Shown: positions 24,407 to 32,828 of the stretch, one piece after another
How positions within the stretch are numbered: position 1 is the first letter of the stretch
Layout: the number at the start of each line of letters is the position of its first letter
Source of the DNA: JAYZDK01 sp964604165
GTDB lineage: Bacteria > Myxococcota_A > UBA796 > CAJQPC01
Direction: 5' to 3'
Assembly: GCA_964604165.1 (NCBI GenBank)
Contig: CAZRYF010000029.1
Span: forward strand, 1 to 54,929
Length of the DNA: 54,929 nucleotides
Program-made: the position numbers and the translations under genes
The notes under the pieces: generated by a model
The model's database searches: none
The model's input: the letters and a program-made list of their open reading frames with translations, nothing else
Told to the model about the DNA's origin: nothing

Positions 24407-25523
24407 AATGGGACGAGCCGCGGTCTTCCGCGGAGTGAAGGAGCCCTTTGAACTGGCGGAGTACCCGGTCCCGGATCCGGGCCCGCGGGATCTCGTCGTC
24501 AAGATCGAGCGGACCAACATCTGCGGAAGCGATCTCCACATCTGGCGGGGTGACACCAACCTCGCCAGCATGGGGCTGACCTACGGAATCGTGCTCGGGC
24601 ACGAGATGACCGGAAAGGTCCACGCCCTGGGTGGCAAGGTACGCACGGACTCGCTGGGGCAGACCCTGAAGGAGGGCGACGACGTCGTCTATGCCTACTA
24701 CTGCCCGTGCTCCCGGTGCCTGCCCTGTCTGAAGGGCGACCAGCACATGTGCATGGCAAGTCTGAGCAGCCCGGTGCGGCCTTGCGAAATGCCGCCGCAT
24801 TTTCTGGGTGGCTTTGCCGACTACTACTACGTGAAAGGCCGCCAGGCGGTGTTCAAGGCGCCCCAGGGCGTGGAGCCAGAGCTGGTAGCTGGCGCCAACT
24901 GTGCTCTGTCCCAGGTGATCTACGGGCTCGAGCAGGCCAACCTCCAGTTTGGGGAGTCGGTCGTGGTGCAGGGCGCAGGGGGTCTGGGGCTCTTTGCGTG
25001 CGCGGTGGCCAAGGAGATGGGGGCTGGGAAGGTCATTGCCATCGACGGCATTGATGCCCGCCTGGAATTGGCGCGGTCTTTCGGGGCCGACGAGGTGATC
25101 TCCATTACCGAGATGACTGATCCCCGTGCCCGGGTCGGCGAGGTCATGAACCTCACCGAGAATGCGGGCGCCGACGTGGTGGTGGAGGTGGTTGGCATTC
25201 CCGAGGTGGTGCCCGAGGGCATTCGCATGCTGGCCCGCGGCGGCCGGTACCTGGAAATGGGCAACATCAACCCCAAGAAGACCTACAAGGCGGACCCCTC
25301 CCTGCTGGTGGGGCAGAACCGGTCCATGATTGGCGTGTCTCTCTACCCGCCCTACACCCTGAAGCAGGCCCTGGACTTCCTGGTGCGAGCCCGCCATCGC
25401 TACCCGTTCGAGAAGCTCCTCTCCCACGCCTACTCCCTGGAGGACATCGACAAGGCGTTCCAGGAGGCGGATGCCTTTTCCCACCAGCCTGGCGCGGTGG
25501 TGCGAGCCTCGGTGGTGCCATGA
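24399..25523 (+). CDS. zinc-dependent alcohol dehydrogenase (MDR family)
   Basis: Oxidises an alcohol with NAD(P). The 374-residue protein has catalytic-zinc ligands in NICGSDLH and GHEMTG, and a structural zinc site with four Cys in CPCSRCLPCLKGDQHMC. A Rossmann motif follows in VVQGAGGLGLFACAVAKEMGA, with a cofactor acid in IAIDGID favouring NAD. The start overlaps the previous gene by 8 bp and has GGGGAATCG upstream. A short insertion around GGKVRTDSLGQTLKEGDD is unusual. With the aldehyde dehydrogenase next to it, it can convert a primary alcohol to an acid, which the ligase at the front of the operon can activate. Confidence 0.93.
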   Translation: MAEMGRAAVFRGVKEPFELAEYPVPDPGPRDLVVKIERTNICGSDLHIWRGDTNLASMGLTYGIVLGHEMTGKVHALGGKVRTDSLGQTLKEGDDVVYAYYCPCSRCLPCLKGDQHMCMASLSSPVRPCEMPPHFLGGFADYYYVKGRQAVFKAPQGVEPELVAGANCALSQVIYGLEQANLQFGESVVVQGAGGLGLFACAVAKEMGAGKVIAIDGIDARLELARSFGADEVISITEMTDPRARVGEVMNLTENAGADVVVEVVGIPEVVPEGIRMLARGGRYLEMGNINPKKTYKADPSLLVGQNRSMIGVSLYPPYTLKQALDFLVRARHRYPFEKLLSHAYSLEDIDKAFQEADAFSHQPGAVVRASVVP

Positions 25524-27004
25524 GCATCGACCATGGCTGGGCCATTGAGAAGTGCGGTCTGGGGGGGGAGCTGCCCATGTGGATTGGTGGATCCCTGGGG
25601 CCGGCGGCGGAAGGGGGCACCCTGGGGGCCACCAACCCAACCACCGGCGAGGAGATCGCCCGCTTTCCCAACGCCCGGGCCGCGGATGTGGGCCGGGCTG
25701 TCGCCTCTGCCCGGGGTGCGTTTGATGAAGGCCCCTGGTGGAATGAGTGGGGCACGAACAAGCGGGCCCGGTGCCTGAAGAAGCTGGCCGGGCTCGTCAA
25801 GGAGCACGAAAAGGTTCTCGCCCGCACCGAGACCATGGACGTGGGCATGCCCTACGGCATGTCCCTCCGATTTTCTGCGACAGCCCTGCGCAAGAACCTC
25901 GAGTACTTTGCGGGCCTGGGCGATGCCCTGCACGGGGAGACCATCCCCCAGGCGTCTCCGACCCAGCTGGACTACACACGGCGAGAGCCCCTGGGGGTCG
26001 TGGCGGCGATCATTCCCTGGAACACGCCGCTCTTGGCCGTTGGATCCAAGATTGGGCCCGCGCTGATCGCTGGGAACACGGTGATCCTCAAGCCCTCGGA
26101 GAAGGCGAGTCTTTCCGCGCTCAAGTTCGCAGCGCTTGCCGCCGAGGCAGGCTTTCCAGACGGGGTGCTCCAGGTCCTTTCGGGCGATGGGGAGACCGGC
26201 TCGCTCCTGGTGGGGCATGCGGGGGTGGACAAGGTGAGCTTCACCGGCGGCGGCCGCACGGCCAGCGCCATCCAGCAGGCCACGGCAGAACAGCTGACGC
26301 CGCTGACCTTTGAATTGGGCGGAAAGAGCCCGAACGTGATCTTCGCTGACGCCGACCTGGACAAGGTCTCCATGCAGTCCGCCATGGGGGTCTTTGGGCT
26401 CTCGGGGCAGGCCTGTGCAGCGGGCTCCCGGGTGCTTGTTGAGCGACCGATTCATGATCAAGTCGTGGAAGAGCTGGCCCGGGTGGCGGGCAGCTTGGGC
26501 CTGGGGGATCCCCTCCAGCCCTACACGATGCTGGGACCACTCAACAGCGAGGCCCACGCGGATTCCGTGCGGTGCATGATCGCAGAAGCCCAGGAGGACG
26601 GCGCCACCCTGCACCACGCCACGCCCGTGCCCGACGAGTGCGGCCCGGCCTTTGTTGGCCCCCACCTCTTCACGAACGTCACCCCCGAGATGCGCCTGTG
26701 GAAGAACGAGGTTTTTGGCCCCGTGGCGGCGGTCACGGCATTCGACACTGAAGAAGAAGCCCTTGCGTTGGCCAACGACACGGAATTCGGCCTGGCAGCC
26801 GGCATCTGGACGCGGGATCTCGGCAAGGCCCACCGCATGGCCCATGGTGTCCGCGCCGGGGTCGTTTGGGTCAACTGCTACGGCAGCCTGCCCAACAACG
26901 TGCCCTTCGGCGGCTTCAAGAAGAGCGGTGCCGGCCGGGAAGGCGGTGCGCACGCCCTGGTGGAGTTCACCCAGGTGAAGAACGTGTTGATCGACGTGGG
27001 GTAG
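25520..27004 (+). CDS. aldehyde dehydrogenase
   Basis: 494 residues with base Glu265 (FELGGKSPN) and nucleophile Cys299 (SGQACAAGSR), 34 residues apart as in active enzymes. The IIPWNTPL motif, KPSEKASLSALKF and the C-terminal NCYGSLPNNVPFGGFKKSG are present. It is most like betaine/phenylacetaldehyde-type members. It is the last gene of the operon started at 19143, overlapping the alcohol dehydrogenase by 4 bp, with the convergent lipoprotein gene 9 bp away. It probably oxidises the aldehyde made by the preceding enzyme. It is not closely similar to the aldehyde dehydrogenase at 8142. Confidence 0.94.
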   Translation: MSIDHGWAIEKCGLGGELPMWIGGSLGPAAEGGTLGATNPTTGEEIARFPNARAADVGRAVASARGAFDEGPWWNEWGTNKRARCLKKLAGLVKEHEKVLARTETMDVGMPYGMSLRFSATALRKNLEYFAGLGDALHGETIPQASPTQLDYTRREPLGVVAAIIPWNTPLLAVGSKIGPALIAGNTVILKPSEKASLSALKFAALAAEAGFPDGVLQVLSGDGETGSLLVGHAGVDKVSFTGGGRTASAIQQATAEQLTPLTFELGGKSPNVIFADADLDKVSMQSAMGVFGLSGQACAAGSRVLVERPIHDQVVEELARVAGSLGLGDPLQPYTMLGPLNSEAHADSVRCMIAEAQEDGATLHHATPVPDECGPAFVGPHLFTNVTPEMRLWKNEVFGPVAAVTAFDTEEEALALANDTEFGLAAGIWTRDLGKAHRMAHGVRAGVVWVNCYGSLPNNVPFGGFKKSGAGREGGAHALVEFTQVKNVLIDVG

Positions 27005-27012
27005 GGAGGGAC

Positions 27013-28200
27013 CTATCGCGCGTTCGTACAGGGCGGTTCAATCTTGGCGTTGTTGCTGGTACGCAGGCGGACCGAGTCGGGTGCCGGGGGAGCGCAGCCG
27101 GTGGTGAACTCGTCCTGGAAGTACTCGAAGACCCCCAGCTCGTCGCAACTGTAGTCGCCGTCCAGTTCGTTGTCGCGGAACTCGTTTCCCCAGGAGGGGC
27201 ACTCGGCGGTGGGCTTTGTGCAGTCGTCCCGCTCGTCGTGGTCGCAGTACCAGTCGGTGTAGCCGGCGGAGACGCCGGCCTTGATGTAGGTGTTCTCCTT
27301 GATGTGGTTGCCGTTGGAGAAGTCGCGCAGCCGGACCGCATCCCCAGAGTTGTTCTTGAACCGGTTGCGCTCGATGCGGTTCCGGTCGGACATGTGGGCG
27401 ATGTACAGGGCGTGGATCAGGCCCGCCGATGTCTCATTTTCCACGTCCACGAAGTGGGAGTTGGCTACCACGTTGTCATCGGAGTTCACCATGCGCACGA
27501 CCGCCGTGGAGGGGGAGAGGTGGGGTGCGAATGCGTTGCCAATGTCGCGAAAATAGCAGCCGTAGATCCGGTTTGACCCGTTGGACATGGCCTCGTCGTT
27601 CCGGTTGCCATCAAAGCTGATCGCGGTCTGGTACCTCCTGACCCCGATGTACTCGAAGTTCAGGTGGGTCTCCTCCCCGGCGCTGTGGCGAAGCCGGAAC
27701 CAGGAGCCTCCGGGACAGCCGGTCTCCAGGTTGCTTGGATTGTGCTCGAGACAGCCATCAAATTGGGGGCGCTCCCCGCCATCCGCCAGGGGGAGGAAGT
27801 TGATGTGGGTGTCGGGGCGGGTCCAGGTCCACTCGATCTTCTGGCCGTAGTAGGTGCCAGGGCCAATGCGGATCTCCACCTGGCCGAGGGGATTGTCCGC
27901 CACCAGGATTTCATGGGCTCGAACAAGGGTGTGGATGGGGGAGAGGGGGCTCCGGCCGTCGTGGCTGTCGTTGCCGTCCACGGCAAGGTAGATGCGAAAC
28001 GGCTCCACGGGTTCTGGGGGGGCGGTGTCCTGCGGCCCGGTGTCCTGCGTGTCTGTGTCCTCGGGGTCGTCAGTGTCCGTTTCCGGTGCCCCAGAGTCTT
28101 CAGGATCCTCCGTGTGGGCGGTGTCTTCCTTGATGTTCACACCGGGGGTGCAGGCGAGGACCGCCAGGAGGGGAAGCAAAAGGGGAGACAGGGTGCGCAT
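27013..28200 (-). CDS. lipoprotein with right-handed parallel beta-helix domain
   Basis: 395 residues. The leader ends in the lipobox LLAVLAC. A 50-residue acidic Asp/Thr/Glu linker follows, common in myxobacterial lipoproteins. The rest starts with IYLAVDGNDSHDGRSPLSPIHTL, as in DUF1565-type beta-helix proteins, and continues with coils such as NRIYGCYFRDIGNAF, NVVANSHFVDVENET and NRIERNRFKNNSGDAVRLRD. These helices are often polysaccharide lyases or adhesins, but no lyase residues can be assigned. Several Cys near the C-terminus (WYCDHDERDDC) may form disulfides. It is a single gene with no link to the catabolic genes beyond position. Confidence 0.82.
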   Translation of the reverse strand: MRTLSPLLLPLLAVLACTPGVNIKEDTAHTEDPEDSGAPETDTDDPEDTDTQDTGPQDTAPPEPVEPFRIYLAVDGNDSHDGRSPLSPIHTLVRAHEILVADNPLGQVEIRIGPGTYYGQKIEWTWTRPDTHINFLPLADGGERPQFDGCLEHNPSNLETGCPGGSWFRLRHSAGEETHLNFEYIGVRRYQTAISFDGNRNDEAMSNGSNRIYGCYFRDIGNAFAPHLSPSTAVVRMVNSDDNVVANSHFVDVENETSAGLIHALYIAHMSDRNRIERNRFKNNSGDAVRLRDFSNGNHIKENTYIKAGVSAGYTDWYCDHDERDDCTKPTAECPSWGNEFRDNELDGDYSCDELGVFEYFQDEFTTGCAPPAPDSVRLRTSNNAKIEPPCTNAR

Positions 28201-28229
28201 GCCAGGCCCGTATGCCACCCGTTGCGGAG

Positions 28230-29345
28230 TCACGAGGGGTCTCCCACCACTCGAACTGCGTACACCGGCGGAAGGTGGGCACTCACCAGCTCCCAGTGCT
28301 CCCCACCGTCCTGGCTCACCCACAGGCCGCCGGTCGTTGAACCCATGGCAAGGACTCGTCCGTCGGGCCCTACGTCCAGGGCGTGTCGGTACACGAGGTC
28401 GTAGGCCGGCGGCAGGGGGAGCCCCTGGTCGAGAGAGGCAAAGGTGTTTCCGCCATCGCCCGTCCGGTTGACCACCACCCGGCCGTCCACGGGGACCCGG
28501 CAGCCATCGTCCACGGCGGGGACAAACCAGGCTGTGTCCGCGTCTTTGGGGTGTGCCGCCACGGCAAATCCAAAGTTGGAAGGAGCCGGGGTCCCGAGGT
28601 CCACCCAGCTCTCCCCCCCATCGTCGGAGCGGTACAAGGCGTTGTGGTGCTGGCACCAGAGGCGATCCGGCGCGTCACGACACCGGGCGATCCGGTGGGG
28701 GTCTTGGATGTCCGGGTCTTCTTCCTGCTCCGGGGGCATGTAGTTGGCGCGCATGCCGGCAGCAGTGTTTCGCCAGGTGGCTCCGTGATCCTCCGTTTGC
28801 CACACCCCGCCACAGCTCACACCGACCAGCACCCGCGCCGAGTCCTCCGGGTGCACGCAGATCGAGTGAATGCCTGGAAAGTCCGCGCCCCCGCCAAACC
28901 ATTTTCGCCGCGCGGGATCGTTCCAGAGGGAGGTGACGAGAGACCAGCTGTTGCCGCAGTCATTACTTGTAAACAACCCCCCGGGAATGGTGCCGCACCA
29001 GAGTCTACCCGGCTGGTCTTCGCCGCCGGCTTCCAGGGACCAGATCTGTTTCACGCTCCAGTCGAGGGGGTCCTTGCGGATCGGATCCAGGTCCTCGGCC
29101 TCGGCTGGTTTCTCTGGAAAGACCGGCATGGGAAGTTCTTTCCAGGTCTCGCCGTTGTCATTGGAGCGCTGGATCTTGGAACCGAAGTGTCCGAGCGAGA
29201 GACAAGCAAACACGGTGCCGTTTCTCGAGTCCACCTGCACAAGGTTCGCGGGGTCCCCCAAAAATGCCGTGTGGGCCAGCACCGGCCCCTTCTCATCCAA
29301 AGTGAAGTGAAAGAGCCCCTTTCTGGTACCTACCCAGATCTGCAT
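28230..29345 (-). CDS. BNR/Asp-box beta-propeller (exo-sialidase-like) protein
   Basis: A 371-residue cytoplasmic protein with no signal peptide. It carries at least four Asp-box repeats (SNDNGETW, SNDCGNSW, TEDHGATW, SDDGGESW), also seen in sialidases and photosystem assembly propellers. The Arg triad of true sialidases is not evident, so enzyme activity is doubtful. The next gene, with a start just 1 bp from this one, encodes a MoaD/ThiS-like protein. I recall this propeller-ThiS pairing in other bacterial genomes, which suggests a shared but undefined role. Function unknown. Confidence 0.82.
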   Translation of the reverse strand: MQIWVGTRKGLFHFTLDEKGPVLAHTAFLGDPANLVQVDSRNGTVFACLSLGHFGSKIQRSNDNGETWKELPMPVFPEKPAEAEDLDPIRKDPLDWSVKQIWSLEAGGEDQPGRLWCGTIPGGLFTSNDCGNSWSLVTSLWNDPARRKWFGGGADFPGIHSICVHPEDSARVLVGVSCGGVWQTEDHGATWRNTAAGMRANYMPPEQEEDPDIQDPHRIARCRDAPDRLWCQHHNALYRSDDGGESWVDLGTPAPSNFGFAVAAHPKDADTAWFVPAVDDGCRVPVDGRVVVNRTGDGGNTFASLDQGLPLPPAYDLVYRHALDVGPDGRVLAMGSTTGGLWVSQDGGEHWELVSAHLPPVYAVRVVGDPS

Positions 29346-29346
29346 T

Positions 29347-29616
29347 TCAACCTCCTGAGAGTGCTTGCAGGACGTGGACCTTGCCCCCGTCCGGGACCGG
29401 ATCGGTCAGGTGCTGGCGGTCCTGGATGTTGGAGCCATCCACAAACACGGCCACGTGGTGCCGCACCGTGCCCTGGTCGTCGAGCACGTAGCTACGAATT
29501 GGGGGAAATCCGTCGAAGACCGCCCCGAGCACCTCGCCGACGGTGCCCGCGGGTACTTCCCATTCCTTGATCGGTAGGTGGCGGGCAAGGGTGCTGGTGA
29601 AACGGACGGTGACCAC
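29347..29616 (-). CDS. MoaD/ThiS-like ubiquitin-fold sulfur carrier
   Basis: 89 residues with a beta-grasp pattern (VTVRFTSTLARHLP, then VFVDGSNIQDRQHLTDPV) ending in SGG. The C-terminal Gly-Gly is the feature that E1-like enzymes adenylate and thiocarboxylate in MoaD and ThiS. Start GTG 29616 has AGGA 7 nt upstream. It is co-transcribed with the BNR propeller gene (1-bp gap). No moaE, thiG, thiF or E1-like gene is nearby, so it is unlikely to be the housekeeping MoaD. It may supply sulfur to, or be conjugated to, an unknown partner. Confidence 0.82.
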   Translation of the reverse strand: MVTVRFTSTLARHLPIKEWEVPAGTVGEVLGAVFDGFPPIRSYVLDDQGTVRHHVAVFVDGSNIQDRQHLTDPVPDGGKVHVLQALSGG

Positions 29617-29695
29617 CGGAGCATCCTACTCTGAACCGGTGCGTAACGGTGTCAATACAGGGGATTCCGAGCTCAGACGTGCTGGTTTCGTCGCA

Positions 29696-30886
29696 TCAAT
29701 TGCCTCGCGGATATCCGAACTTTCGCCGGGCGAGGATGATGCGCTGGATTTCACCGGTTCCCTCGAAGATGTCGAAGACCTTGATGTCTCGGAAGCACTT
29801 TTCCACCAGCATGTCGTGGCGCACACTGGCCAGGCCCACCACGTCCATTGCAGCTGTCACCGCGCCGAGGGCGGCGGGGGGCGAGTAGACCTTGGACATG
29901 GAGGCTTCAAGGGTGTTGTTCATGCGGTGGTCCATCTTCCAGGCTGCCCGCCAACACAAGAGGCGGGCTGCGTCCAGGCGGCGACGGGATTGTGCCAGGC
30001 GATCCAGTACCCGGTGCTCAATGGGGGACGTGGGGTGGGGGCCAAAGGCCTCCCGGGCGACCTCGGCAGCCCGGTTCCAGGCGCAGCGACCAATGCCCAC
30101 AGCCATGGCCGCCACCATGGGCCGGGTGATGTCGAAGGTGGCCATGGCCGCCTTGAAACCCGAATTGCCTGCGCCGTTGCCGAGCATGTTCTCAGCCGGG
30201 ACCCGGCAGTTCTCGAAGAAGAGGGTGGCCGTCTCAGAAGCGGTCAGGCCCATCTTCTTTTCAATGCGGCCCAGGATGAAACCAGGGGTGCCCTTCTCCA
30301 CGATGAAGGCCCGCTGTCCCGCTCTGCCGGCGTCGGGATCCACCGTCGCGAAAATCACCACCCAGGAGGCCCGGCCTCCGTTGGTGATGAACATCTTGTT
30401 GCCATCGAGGATGTAGTGGTCGCCGTCCTTTCGGGCGGTGGTGCGAATACGGGCCACGTCACTGCCTGCTGCTGCCTCCGTGGTGGCGTAGGCCCCCCAG
30501 GCGGGCTTGAAGGGGTCCTTGAACGGGGCCTCCAGGAAGCGCTCCTTCTGTGCATCGGTGCCCAGAATGCGGATCGGGGGGCCCCCAAGACCCGCACCGG
30601 GCAGGGACATGCAGGCGCCCTGGTCCCAGAAGGCCATCTCCTCCGCAGCCAGAATCGCGGACCGGTTGATGCGGGAGGAGCCCTCCTTGGCGGAGTGCTT
30701 TCCGATTCCCACGGCGCCGAAGGTGAGGCCCGTGCGGTTGAACTCCACGAACATGGGGTCATCCACGGGGATTGGCCCCCCGCGGCGTTCCGCAGCGAGC
30801 CCCGCCGGTCGGAGCATGGTCTGGCCCACATAGCGCATCATGCGCAGGACGTTGTGAAAGCCGGCATCGAGCGTGGTGTCGATCAT
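29696..30886 (-). CDS. acyl-CoA dehydrogenase, catalytic subunit
   Basis: 396 residues, the larger member of the second heteromeric pair. It carries YATTEAAAGSDVARI, GNKMFITNGGRASWVV, KKMGLTASETATL, DITRPMVAAMAVGIG and the catalytic Glu in DIFEGTGEIQRI. It is strongly similar along its length to the catalytic subunit at 23204, so the two pairs probably arose by duplication of a two-gene cassette. Start ATG 30886 overlaps the stop of the short subunit upstream. It should desaturate an acyl-CoA and pass electrons to ETF. The operon begins at the hydrolase start (32740) next to operator E. Confidence 0.93.
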   Translation of the reverse strand: MIDTTLDAGFHNVLRMMRYVGQTMLRPAGLAAERRGGPIPVDDPMFVEFNRTGLTFGAVGIGKHSAKEGSSRINRSAILAAEEMAFWDQGACMSLPGAGLGGPPIRILGTDAQKERFLEAPFKDPFKPAWGAYATTEAAAGSDVARIRTTARKDGDHYILDGNKMFITNGGRASWVVIFATVDPDAGRAGQRAFIVEKGTPGFILGRIEKKMGLTASETATLFFENCRVPAENMLGNGAGNSGFKAAMATFDITRPMVAAMAVGIGRCAWNRAAEVAREAFGPHPTSPIEHRVLDRLAQSRRRLDAARLLCWRAAWKMDHRMNNTLEASMSKVYSPPAALGAVTAAMDVVGLASVRHDMLVEKCFRDIKVFDIFEGTGEIQRIILARRKFGYPRGN

Positions 30887-31869
30887 CCGTCCACCTCCAG
30901 GGGGTCGGAGAGGGTGAGGATGCCCATGGCGGCATCGTGTTCGCTGCGCAGGACGCCGCCGTAGAGGGTGGCCACACAGCGCACATCCCGCATGCGTTTT
31001 TCCACTCGGTGGTCGTACAGGTAGCCGTGGCCGCCCAGAGCCTGCACGCTCCGTTCGCACACCCGGTCCGCCACTTCCACCGCCAGGGCGTGGGCGTTTG
31101 CGGTCAGGATCGGGCACCCGGCGCTGGCCTCTACAAGGAGCCGGGCAGCATCGAGATCCGTGGCTGCATCGGCCAGTTGAAACGCCATACCTTGGTGGTG
31201 GGCGATGGGGCGCCCGAAGACCACGCGCTCCTGTGTGTATTGGGCAGCCAGCTCGTGGGCATCCAGAGCCGCCCCCAACATCACAGCGGCGGCCAGGCGC
31301 CGACACTCGGCCAGGGCCTCCAAGGAGGTCTCAGCATCATTGATTCGGGTACAGGGCGTGTTTTCCAGCACCACCTCGACGCCACCGCAGGCCTGCAGGC
31401 CACACGGGCGATCCACGAGGGGTTCAAAAGGAGGGGCATCGACCCGGTAGAGGCCGTCGTTTGCAATGAGCACCAGCCAATCCAGGGAGTTTCTCGGGAT
31501 CCAGGGAATCCGGCCGGACACGGTGCCCTCTCCCAGGGACAGACCTTCCATCGTGCAAAAGGCCCCGGGTCCGCCAGGCAGGTCAGAGAGGACCGCGCCC
31601 CCCGGTCCGATGGGATCCAGCCCAAAGGGAGCTGCGGGATCGGCTGCGGCCAGTGCCGACCAGACAGCCAGTCGGTGGCAGGAATCGAGGCCGGTCTCAG
31701 CCCGGTTCAGATCAGCCAGTCCCATCTCTGCATAGGCGGCCACCAGATCGTCCGGAAAGGACTGCGCCTTTTCGTGGTCGCGCTCGGATTCGCGAAGATG
31801 TTCGGTGGCGAAACGCGATGCGGTGTCGGCGAGGAGTTGCTCTTCTTCCAGGCGGGTGAAGTCGATCAT
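30883..31869 (-). CDS. acyl-CoA dehydrogenase, short non-catalytic-type subunit
   Basis: 328 residues, the short partner of the gene above. The N-terminal helices (FTRLEEEQLLADTASRFA) and the motif VQALGGHGYLYDHRVEKRMRDVR are conserved. The usual catalytic IYEG has become LYGG, so the base is lost here too. The middle beta domain is degenerate. It probably supplies half of the FAD site and stabilises the catalytic subunit in an alpha2-beta2 enzyme, as in known sterol side-chain dehydrogenases. It overlaps the catalytic subunit by 4 bp and lies 13 bp downstream of the hydrolase gene. Confidence 0.9.
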   Translation of the reverse strand: MIDFTRLEEEQLLADTASRFATEHLRESERDHEKAQSFPDDLVAAYAEMGLADLNRAETGLDSCHRLAVWSALAAADPAAPFGLDPIGPGGAVLSDLPGGPGAFCTMEGLSLGEGTVSGRIPWIPRNSLDWLVLIANDGLYRVDAPPFEPLVDRPCGLQACGGVEVVLENTPCTRINDAETSLEALAECRRLAAAVMLGAALDAHELAAQYTQERVVFGRPIAHHQGMAFQLADAATDLDAARLLVEASAGCPILTANAHALAVEVADRVCERSVQALGGHGYLYDHRVEKRMRDVRCVATLYGGVLRSEHDAAMGILTLSDPLEVDG

Positions 31870-31882
31870 GGCCTTTCTTGTG

Positions 31883-32740
31883 TCAATGGGAGGTGTCTTG
31901 GAGAAAGGAAAGCAGCGCCTCGTTGAACACCGCTTCGCACTCCACAGAGATGTTGTGGCCCGCTCCCTTGAAGCTCAACCAGCTCGAGCCGGTGAGTCCA
32001 TCGTGTAGAAGCTGTCCTGCCACGTAGGGGATGATCATGTCCCTTGTGCCATGAAGCACGAGGGAGGGGCAGCGGATTTCCCCGAGGCGCTCCCGCGTCG
32101 AGTAGCCGACCGTGGCGTGCCAGGCATAGGCCCGGGCCGGGTCGGCGGTTTGGGTCATGCGCTTGATCAGCTTGAGCAGCCGCTCGCCGTTGGGCAGCTC
32201 CTCGGAGATTGTGCCGTTCAACTCCGCCCGGACGGTGGGATCCGCCAGGAAGTCCACCGCCCACTCCACCTTGGAGCGAAAGGACGCGTCTTCCATGGCC
32301 TTGTCAAACCCGTGGTGGGCCAGGTGGCTCAAGGCGGCCCCGTAGGCGGACCCCCGCTGGCCGCTGTGGGAGGTGGTGGACGCCAGGGCAAGGGAGGTCA
32401 CCCTCTCCGGGTGCGCCAGGGTGTAGTGCAGGGCGCACATGCCCCCGAGGGAGTGGCCCACCAGGTGGAATTCTTCCAGGCCCGCGGCTTCTCGAACGGC
32501 CTCCAGGTCCCCCGCCAGCTGCTCAATGGTGAAGTTGCTGGTGGCAGGATCTGAGTCCCCGAATCCCCGGAGATCGCAGGCCAGAACCCGAAAACCTGCG
32601 CCGAGGAGGGCCTCCTTCTGGGAGGCCCAGAGGGCCCGACCGAAGCCAAGACCGTGGACGAGCACCACCGCCGGCCCCTCTCCGGAGCACTCGGCCGCGA
32701 GTCGAAGGCCGTCGGTGCTGGTTGCATTCAGTCGGGACAA
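31883..32740 (-). CDS. alpha/beta hydrolase
   Basis: A 285-residue serine hydrolase with VLVHGLGFGRALW (oxyanion loop), Ser97 in VGHSLGG, Asp in GTRDMIIPY and His in GAGHNIS. It resembles C-C bond or lactone hydrolases (HsaD/BphD-like superfamily) and esterases, which cannot be separated by eye. There is no ATG near the N-terminus. The start is assigned to TTG 32740, with a weak AAGG 10 nt upstream. First gene of the minus-strand operon hydrolase-short ACAD-catalytic ACAD, reading away from operator E. Confidence 0.85.
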   Translation of the reverse strand: MSRLNATSTDGLRLAAECSGEGPAVVLVHGLGFGRALWASQKEALLGAGFRVLACDLRGFGDSDPATSNFTIEQLAGDLEAVREAAGLEEFHLVGHSLGGMCALHYTLAHPERVTSLALASTTSHSGQRGSAYGAALSHLAHHGFDKAMEDASFRSKVEWAVDFLADPTVRAELNGTISEELPNGERLLKLIKRMTQTADPARAYAWHATVGYSTRERLGEIRCPSLVLHGTRDMIIPYVAGQLLHDGLTGSSWLSFKGAGHNISVECEAVFNEALLSFLQDTSH

Positions 32741-32784
32741 GCCGTTGTGCCTTGACAGAAGGGTTTCAGGGTGCGAAGAAGTAT

Positions 32785-32811
32785 AAACTGTAAGGTGTCA
32801 CCTTGCACTTT
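32785..32811. promoter_or_regulatory. operator E, best-conserved copy of the palindrome
   Basis: 24 of 26 consensus positions match, with only two mismatches. On the plus strand TATAAA (32782-32787) overlaps the first three operator bases exactly as the -10 does at operator D, and the ATG of the luciferase-like gene follows 17 nt after the site. On the minus strand TATACT just downstream could serve the hydrolase operon. The single site therefore probably controls both divergent operons. Confidence 0.72.
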
Positions 32812-32828
32812 GAAAGAACGGAGTTCCC

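Noticed and set aside
28230..29345. True sialidase
   Set aside because: Asp-boxes are present, but the Arg triad and catalytic Tyr-Glu pair of sialidases could not be found and there is no signal peptide.
29641..29665. Possible operator copy containing AACGGTGTCAATACA
   Set aside because: Only the left core matches. The right arm is off by several positions, and no gene start of the regulon is close by.
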